Shown piece by piece: positions 53,810 to 60,000 of a stretch of 60,000 nucleotides of DNA (within the stretch, counting starts at the first letter, position 1; the number at the start of each line of letters is the position of its first letter). This DNA is from Symsagittifera roscoffensis. Taxonomy: Eukaryota; Xenacoelomorpha; Acoela; Convolutidae. Under the pieces are notes generated by a model. The model was not told where the DNA came from, did not search any database, and saw only the letters and a program-made list of their open reading frames with translations. The translations under genes were made by a program, and so were the position numbers. Where the stretch lies: the NCBI RefSeq assembly GCF_963678635.1, contig NC_087065.1:23705254-23765253 (forward strand), written 5' to 3'.

Positions 53810-54551
53810 TACAGTGCTGGTTAAAATTATCCGGACAAAACCCACAACATTGGAAACTTTCAACGTGTTCTTCTCAAATTGGGTCGAGATTAAGCAAAAA
53901 GTAAAGCGAACAAAAGTAGTAATTTCTGGTAAAATTTAGTTTTTCAAAATTCGGAAAAATTTTACCCCAAAAAAGGGCCATTTTGGCTTGTTTTAATAAA
54001 TCAAAAATAACGCTAAAACTACCGACTTAATTGATATCATTAGAAGCCTTTTACACAGCCCAACAAAGTTCTGGAAAAGTAAAATCTCCAAAATTTGAGA
54101 AAAACGCTTAAAATTGATTCAAAACGAAGGTGTTGAATTTTTATATTATAAAAATGACATTTTTTGGCGGTTAAGCAAAAATAGGTTTTTTTATACAGAT
54201 TTTGGAGATTTTATATTTCTAGAACTTTATGGGTTGTGTATGAGGCTTTTTTTTGATATAATGATTCCATCAATTAAGCCATAGGTGTTGCGTTGATTTT
54301 AATAAACTAAGAAAAGCCAAAAGTTGTTGCGTTGATTTTAATAAATTAAGAAAAGCCAAAATGACCCTTTTTTGGGGTAGAATTTTGGTTCCGAATTTTG
54401 CAAAACAAATTGCACCATGATAGTTTTCGTAAAATTTAAAGCAACTTCTGTTCTCTTTACTTTTTGCTTAATCTCCAGCCAATTTGAGAGTAACGCGTTG
54501 AAAGATTCCAATATGCTTCATTTTGACAGGATAATTTAAATCAGAACTGTA
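53810..54551. mobile_element. Tc1/mariner-type foldback MITE
   Basis: Starts TACAGTGCTGGTTAAAATTA and ends ATTTAAATCAGAACTGTA, flanked by TA. The two arms of about 330 bp are imperfect inverted repeats over almost the whole element (for example GAGATTAAGCAAAAAGTAAA on the left, its complement on the right), so it can fold into one long hairpin. The right arm has a direct duplication of a block of about 40 bp (GTTGCGTTGATTTTAATAAA). It encodes no transposase. Confidence 0.85.
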
Positions 54552-55428
54552 TAAAAATTAGCGTGGAAGAGCGCACGCCTTGAAGAAGTTGTAAAAAGAA
54601 GACATGCCTCATAGATTGTTCAAATCTCGACAAAACTTAGAACAGACACCAATTTTGTAAGTTTGCAAAGCTGTACTGGAAACTTAAGATAGCTTTACAA
54701 ATAGTGAATTGAAGTAGTGCGTCACACTACATTGAACGAAAGTATTGTCCTTTTGCTTGGCGATACTGAATTGCCTTCCAAGTGATATCGCCAATTGTTT
54801 CAATCTGTTTTTCGCATCAATTGGCTCTTATGGCTTCAAAGTATTTTTGGCGCCAACTTTACAATTTGCAGCATCGGACCAATCGATGTATTGTTTGAAT
54901 TGCTTTCTCAAATATAAAACTAAGATTTGAGCTGATATCAGTTTTGGGTTTCGTTGAATCAAGCAATACACTGCTTTGAAAAAATGCTTACATAATAGAA
55001 CTGTACGTAACTTTTTTAATAACCTTTAAATAAATCAAGCTGTTTTTTCTAGTCTCCGATTTGCGAAAGTAGTACCACTGTGGTTGATTAGAGCTGAATA
55101 ACTTTGAAGAACTAAGTAACGTATTTTAAAAGAATTTGCGCGAAATGATTTGCAATCGTGGATGCTCTGGTGGAAGTATTTAATTACCTATTTTTTTGTG
55201 TCTGACAGAAAGGTTCTGTGTGTACAATGTCTGGTTACCTAAATTGGGTGCATTATTGATTTATTCCTCCATAAACAGGTAAAATTACCTTTTTCGAAGT
55301 TAATACACATGCGAAATCAGGTGCTTTGTAACCGGGATTTAGACTTTCCCCGTCAAAAACTTTACGTTCAAAACTAAATAATTGAACTTGCTTTATTATT
55401 GAACCTCAAGAGCTTCCTGGCTGCTTTC
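54552..55428. other. Intergenic, nothing recognised
   Basis: AT-rich, no supported gene or repeat. Confidence 0.5.
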
Positions 55429-56430
55429 CACTTGGTCTAGGACAAACGCGGTTGCCTTTGCACCCTAAGGTCTGATGTTCAATTGCCGACGGCCCTTGTT
55501 GTTAACAATTTGTATATAATTAAAATGTGTCTTTTCCGCGAAAAATTGAACTGTCGGACTTTCGTTTGTCTGCTTAGTTTTGGTCGGCTTAATTTCCAAA
55601 ACATAGATTTTTTCTAATTTGAATGTTTTTTGCAATAATTGACATTCGTGCTATTTTCTTGCGATAAAGGACAATCGTCCTTCACTGGCTCGGTTTTTGA
55701 ATAAGTTTTTTAATTGTTAAATCGATTGAATTTTTTCGACTCATGCTTTATTGGCTCAATTACTCCTAGTATTGACTTTAGTATCGTTGCTTTAGTGGCC
55801 GCTACTATAATGATACTAAAAGTATCAACTTGTTTTCCAAATTATGTATTTTTTTAACTGGAACATTTCTTACAAGTATTGACAGTCGTACGTACTGTTT
55901 TTCTTGCAATATTTGACAGCAGTCCTTTAACCGACTCGGTTTATGAATAAAATATGCATAAGGAGGCCAAACTGTGCACTGGATTGGCGCACAGTTTTGT
56001 GTCTGTATGTTCCTGGATTCCAGAGACAAATCTTTAAACATAATTAATCTAAAATGTAAGTGGATTCCAAAAATTCCGCTTACAAAAATTCCGTGGATTC
56101 CGCGTAGAAATAGCTGTAACGTTAATTTTGTCGGGACATTTGTTTAATATATTATAGATTCAAAAGTTTTTCGGCTCAATGGTCGATTTAGTATCGTCGA
56201 TTTAGTGGCCACTCTTTAAATGGTAATGAAAGTCTATTTCATAATGGCGGTTGTGCTTTTGACTTTTTTGCTGAAATTGCATAATTTTTTTTCTCAAAAA
56301 AAAAGTCTTATTTTTTCTCAAATATATATGTTTTTTTTTCGGTTTCCGTCTCATTTTCTATTCACTAGCTTGCAATGCGAGGCTTGCGTTGTATCGCAAG
56401 TGATGCGAAGCTGCGCTTCGACTCTGTTTT
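55429..56430 (+). mobile_element. tRNA-headed SINE-like repeat with hairpin tail, copy 3
   Basis: The head at 55429-55495 (CACTTGGTCTAGGACAAACG, then GATGTTCAATTGC) is a decayed version of the head at 3165. The next block (AAAAATTGAACTGTCGGACT, TTTCGTTTGTCTGC) matches the body there. A degenerate internal duplication spans about 55620-56220 (CTTCACTGGCTCGGTTTTTG and CTTTAACCGACTCGGTTTAT). The tail at 56388-56430 is the hairpin motif (ATGCGAAGCTGCGCTTCGA). Whether it is one element or several adjacent repeats is uncertain. Confidence 0.45.
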
Positions 56431-57372
56431 TACTTCTGTGTAGATTATCGTTGGGATTTTTAGTATAGCAGCAGTTTCTGGTACCCTTTGCTTGTGTTGG
56501 AATATTAGAGTATCCAACATGTTTTTTCATGTAGTAGTTCTTTTATTGGTTTTTTTTCACTTTTTATAATTGCACTGTTTCTCTTCATTTCTTATCGGCT
56601 GTTTTTCTTGAGTATATCAAGTCGGACGCTTTAGTAATTAATTGTTTATGGATCTTCAGTCCTTTTTGATGTCTTTTTCGTAGCAGAGTTGAGGGTGGAA
56701 AAAATGGAAACGGCGCAGCACTTTTCGCTCTACTTCTATTTTGAAAAAATACTTTTGAGAAGAAACAGCGAATTAAAATACCAAATAATCGCTATTTCTC
56801 TAAATGGGTAAGTTTTTCAGAAGTGTCAAAGATTCTTGAAGTAGAAAGAGTCTTACGGTAATAAATTTTCTTCAACAAACGAAAAAAAGTAGTTTATTCT
56901 TGTGCCTCAGTTTTAGTGACAAGGATGATTCTCTAGGGTGAACAAATTTCCCCGACTGCTTTGTTATGTATTGTGAGTTCTTGAAAAAAAGCCAAACGCG
57001 CTCAAGAATATCCATTTAGCCTCCTAGTCAGGCATCTACCTGCTCAGTTATTGAGAGAAACGGGTCTATCGAAATTTAATTTTTTCGAGTTTTTGGTTTA
57101 TGCTTATATATCTGCAATGTATTGAGGCAATTGTTGATGAAAAGAGTAGTTGGTTGCTCTGCAAGTAGCACAGAAAGTTCGATCACATTCAGAACTTTTT
57201 TAAAGTATGTTATGGTAAATTCCCATCCCTTTATTATAGTTTTTCTGGTCATCTGATTTTGATTGCTGGACAACACCTAAATAAAGGATTTTTTGTTAGT
57301 TCTCAGGTTTTTTTAAGATTTTGATATTTAAGAATTTTTGCGGTCCTTTTGAGTATGTCTATTTGATTTCAG
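56431..57372. other. Intergenic, nothing recognised
   Basis: AT-rich, no supported gene. Confidence 0.45.
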
Positions 57373-57461
57373 TTTAAAAAAGCAGGCTATAGATTTTGCT
57401 CATGGAGATGCCACCGGGCAGGCTGATGCCTTTTTGGTATTCTCCCAAGCCGAACTAAATT
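57373..57461 (+). CDS. Possible RRM (hnRNP H/ESRP-like) exon
   Basis: An acceptor TGATTTCAG is followed by an 89-nt open segment reading KKQAIDFAHGDATGQADAFL then VFSQAEL, and a possible donor AATT|GTAAAC. G.ATGQADAF.VF resembles the RNP1 region of quasi-RRMs in hnRNP H/F, Glorund and ESRP (GRPTG.A(F/Y)V.F). It is a single short exon with no neighbouring exon recognised, so it may be a fragment. Confidence 0.35.
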
Positions 57462-57512
57462 GTAAACGTATAATTTCATAGAATGTATGGTTTTAAGTTT
57501 TGGCTTGAAAAT

Positions 57513-57998
57513 AAAACAAGACTGCTCGTATCAAGGCGAAGCCTTGAATGTTCCGAATGCCTTTTAAGGTCTATGGAGCAGTAATAACAGGAAAAAATTA
57601 AATGTAGTAAAAAAAAAATTTTAAAACAGTTTTCAGCCCCCCACGCACTACAAAGTACAAAATGATAGATTTCGCTCCTACTAACAGATCAATTATGGCA
57701 AATAAGCTTGCTTCAACCAATGTGGAACGATTTCTTTCTAAGACGGATTAAATCTCCGCTTACGCGTTAATAGCTTGAATTATATCGCTCGTTGATGGTC
57801 CCAAAGTGGCCAAAATAGCAATCTTTAAACCCCGATAACTTTACGATAAAATGATCCAGGTAAAATATTTTTTCAAATTTAAGCGCAGGACAACAATACC
57901 TTTTGATTGATATTTTAAAAAATCCGTCCAAAATGGCTAGTTAAAAAGTCGAAATTTGTCTGAAGAAAAAACCCACCCCGTGCACAAACATTCCGTTA
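57513..57998 (-). repeat. Dispersed repeat R, copy 2 (inverted)
   Basis: Reverse-complement copy of 53030-53614, without the 64-bp internal duplication. It sits between the possible RRM exon and the 58.27-kb gene. Confidence 0.85.
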
Positions 57999-58268
57999 GT
58001 TTCGTTACGAAAGTCGGAACAATTATCATTAAGTTTTTGTGGGTATGAATGAACAGCCTGAATTTTAGCTTCGTTACATTAATTGTAGACAATATTGCTT
58101 TAAGATCAGCTTCCGCATGAAGAATCAGTAGCAACAATATGTTGTAAACATGGTTTTATTTGTCGTCAGTAAATGATTTCTATTGATTTTGTGCTTGAAC
58201 CACATAGAATGACTCGACGTTTAAAATGATTCACAAATTAATATAATTTTATACATTTTTCTTACTTA

Positions 58269-58913
58269 ATGGACTGTAGCGATTTATTTAGCAGCGAGAA
58301 ACTGATAGGGTTCCTTGCAAGTAATGCAAAAACGTCCATAGTTAAATCTTGTTACTCCGAATCGAGTGGACTTCTAGCATTGCTTCTTTCAGATAACGTC
58401 ATTGTTTATGCACTCTTACGTAACACTGTTGATGGATCGGAATTTGAGGTGAAATCGTTTGTAGTGCCTCTAAACTTAAGTGTTACCGATTTTGATCTGA
58501 GCAGTTCTGGGAAGTACTGTCTATGTGCTTTGGGTTCCATTAATTCGCAGCTTATTATCTGCCCAGCTCAAGCATTATTCGCTGAGGTTCAAGTTAACGG
58601 ACCTTGGGATACTAAAAATGCTACTTTCATTGACTACATTCCGGGATACTACTCGGAAATCGAGCTGCTTGAAACAGGATTGCAAGGTAGTCCGACGGGG
58701 GGTTCCCAGTCGAGGAGTCCGACTGACTACTCATCACTGGTGGGTACAGTGGCCATTGGGTGGTACCACGTGACAGGTCGTGATCTGGCGGTGGTTGTCC
58801 ACGAGGAGCATGCAGTGTCCATTGTGGATCTGAGGGAGAGGATGACTATTGCGAAGGGGTCCCTGAAGGGAATGACGCTTGTGGATGCGCTGTTTCTCAA
58901 GCATGATAACAAG
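58269..58913 (+). CDS. First coding exon of a beta-propeller-like protein, unknown
   Basis: The 215 codons from ATG (ACTTAATGG) run to a strong phase-0 donor CAAG|GTGAGT at 58914. The coding sequence is clearly GC-richer than its flanks. The protein starts MDCSDLFSSEKLIGFLASNA and has WD-repeat-like strands: SSGLLALLLSDNVIVYALL, DFDLSSSGKYCLCALG and RDLAVVVHEEHAVSIVDLRE. A Ser/Gly loop (GSPTGGSQSRSP) lies near residue 143. I read it as the N-terminal blades of a WD40-type propeller, but I cannot name the family. The remaining exons lie beyond the window. Confidence 0.65.
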
Positions 58914-59442
58914 GTGAGTTGTTGTTTTCGATATTAAAAAACTTGCAAAAACGTAGTTCTTAGTTTTCGGCAAATTGAACATGTAGGCTTAGTAACAGTT
59001 TTTGGCAATTGTTTGAGCAATTGTAAGCAATTGTTTGATATCAGTGAGAACAATTGATAAATGGTTAAATGGGAGTGCGGTCAGAAAGTAGACAACCTTT
59101 TTTCATACCCGTCAAAAAAGTAAATGGAATTTAGACAGTAACTTCCGTGCAAACTGCGTGCAAATTGTGTACATACTTTAATGTTTTTAAAAAACGCTTT
59201 GATGTTTTTTTAAAAACAAATGTAAATCGATTTGAATGGTTCTGTGATAAGACACTCTTTTTGTGTTGTGTAACTTCAATCTTAGCAAAAAATTTTGTTC
59301 GCCCAGTTCTTATAGTCTAAATTCCGTAGGTTTACGGTTTTCTATTTTGCTTTTCTTCTAAATTCTCAGGAACCGCATGCAATTAGCAATTTTACGGCTG
59401 TTTTTATCCTGTAACAATTACTCAAACTGGTGCGTATTCATT
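58914..59442 (+). other. Intron of the 58.27-kb gene
   Basis: The start of an intron continuing past the window edge. AT-rich; no acceptor followed by convincing coding sequence was found. Confidence 0.5.
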
Positions 59443-59803
59443 GGTCCCACAATTAAAAATCAGTTCCATAGGTCCCAAAATAAAAAAGCAACCGCGTAAG
59501 TCCCAAATCTTTTCAATTGGTCAAAAGACTAAATTAGCCGAGTCTCGGTTTAAGGCGCGTCGCCGCTTCGCGGCGATAACCGGCTCTAAATTTTATATTG
59601 AGTCCTACCCTCTGTTGGAAAGCTCGCAACACGTTGGCGCGGCTGCGGCGGTCACTATTCTGCAGCTTGAGTCTATGCTGCTTGAACAGTAACAATCAAT
59701 CCATAAATTCGTTGGCTCAAATTTCAACTAATCAGAATTCAAGAAGATAAATTTTGGGACTTTTGCGACTCATTTTTTATTTTGGGAGCTATGAATATTG
59801 GGG
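59443..59803. mobile_element. Small terminal-inverted-repeat element with GC-rich core
   Basis: Left end ATAGGTCCCAAAATAAAAAA ... GTAAGTCCCAAAT (59468-59510). Right end ATTTTGGGACTT ... TTTTTTATTTTGGGAGCTAT (59751-59792), its inverted counterpart. A further GGTCCCA/TTGGGG pair lies just outside each. The core contains the perfect hairpin CGCCGC-TTC-GCGGCG at 59561-59575 and is much richer in GC than anything nearby. The 83-aa frame at 59441-59692 lies in it and is not considered a gene. Boundaries are approximate, and no target duplication was fixed. Confidence 0.6.
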
Positions 59804-60000
59804 CGGGAATTCACCATTCATGTGAATACTTGAATGGTTTATTTTTCAGAGGTCTTACATTCGATTTGCGTTTTAGTTCAATTTGAATGACACTCTTCAA
59901 TAATAAAGCTATCGATAGTGCGAAAAAAACGTAATAGACTTCAACTTTCAGATTTGGATTTTTTATTGGTTTCCCTGTGGAATAAAGAAAATACCTGATC

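Noticed and set aside
53607-53939. 110-aa ORF
   Set aside because: It starts at the edge of repeat R and runs into the Tc1/mariner foldback arm, so it is a chance join of repeat sequences.
58727-58982. Minus-strand ORFs opposite the 58.27-kb exon
   Set aside because: Complement frames of a well-supported plus-strand coding exon with a clear donor.

Overview
The window is AT-rich metazoan nuclear DNA, probably from an invertebrate. It is gene-poor and repeat-dense. GT-AG introns, a CMC4-type mitochondrial twin-CX9C gene, an RFT1 exon, an F-box gene, tRNA-headed SINE-like repeats and hAT, Tc1/mariner, MULE and Ty3/gypsy elements all point to an animal. No bacterial gene order, rRNA or CRISPR array is visible. 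Several start codons lie only 6-18 nt behind a splice acceptor, which would fit spliced-leader trans-splicing but does not prove it.

Layout. 1-11.8 kb: nested, nearly identical duplications (A: 1-2392 and 5361-7755; B: 7700-9740 and 9741-11787) carrying hAT MITEs, a SINE-like copy and a duplicated exon-like segment. 12.3-14.45 kb: a two-exon F-box protein gene. 14.8-24 kb: diverged satellites, hairpin-tailed repeats, another SINE-like copy and a third hAT MITE. 25.94-40.63 kb: a complete 14.7-kb LTR retroelement on the minus strand. 41-45.2 kb: decayed coding fragments and a FLYWCH/MULE transposase pseudogene. 45.4-48.9 kb: three tandem arrays, with an RFT1 exon lying among them. 52.2 kb: CMC4. 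53-58 kb: a dispersed repeat in inverted orientation, a Tc1/mariner foldback element, a SINE-like copy and a possible RRM exon. 58.27 kb to the end: the first exon of a beta-propeller-like protein and a GC-rich terminal-inverted-repeat element.

The LTR element is the outstanding feature. Its 398-bp LTRs read as identical and are flanked by the 5-bp target duplication GATTT, so it inserted recently. It encodes Gag (CCHC knuckle), a -1 frameshift heptamer A_AAA_AAC directly before the gag stop, Pol (protease, RT, RNase H, DD35E integrase) and an Env-like class I fusogen. Three additions are unusual. A TARG1/OARD1-like macrodomain is fused to the Pol C-terminus. An intron-containing JmjC-dioxygenase gene and a small membrane-protein gene lie between pol and env on the opposite strand. 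A 172-bp tandem array separates pol from the convergent antisense unit. A plausible but untested reading is a retrovirus-like element carrying tools against host ADP-ribosylation and chromatin silencing. This copy has two lesions: a 1-nt frameshift in pol and an in-frame TGA in the JmjC gene.
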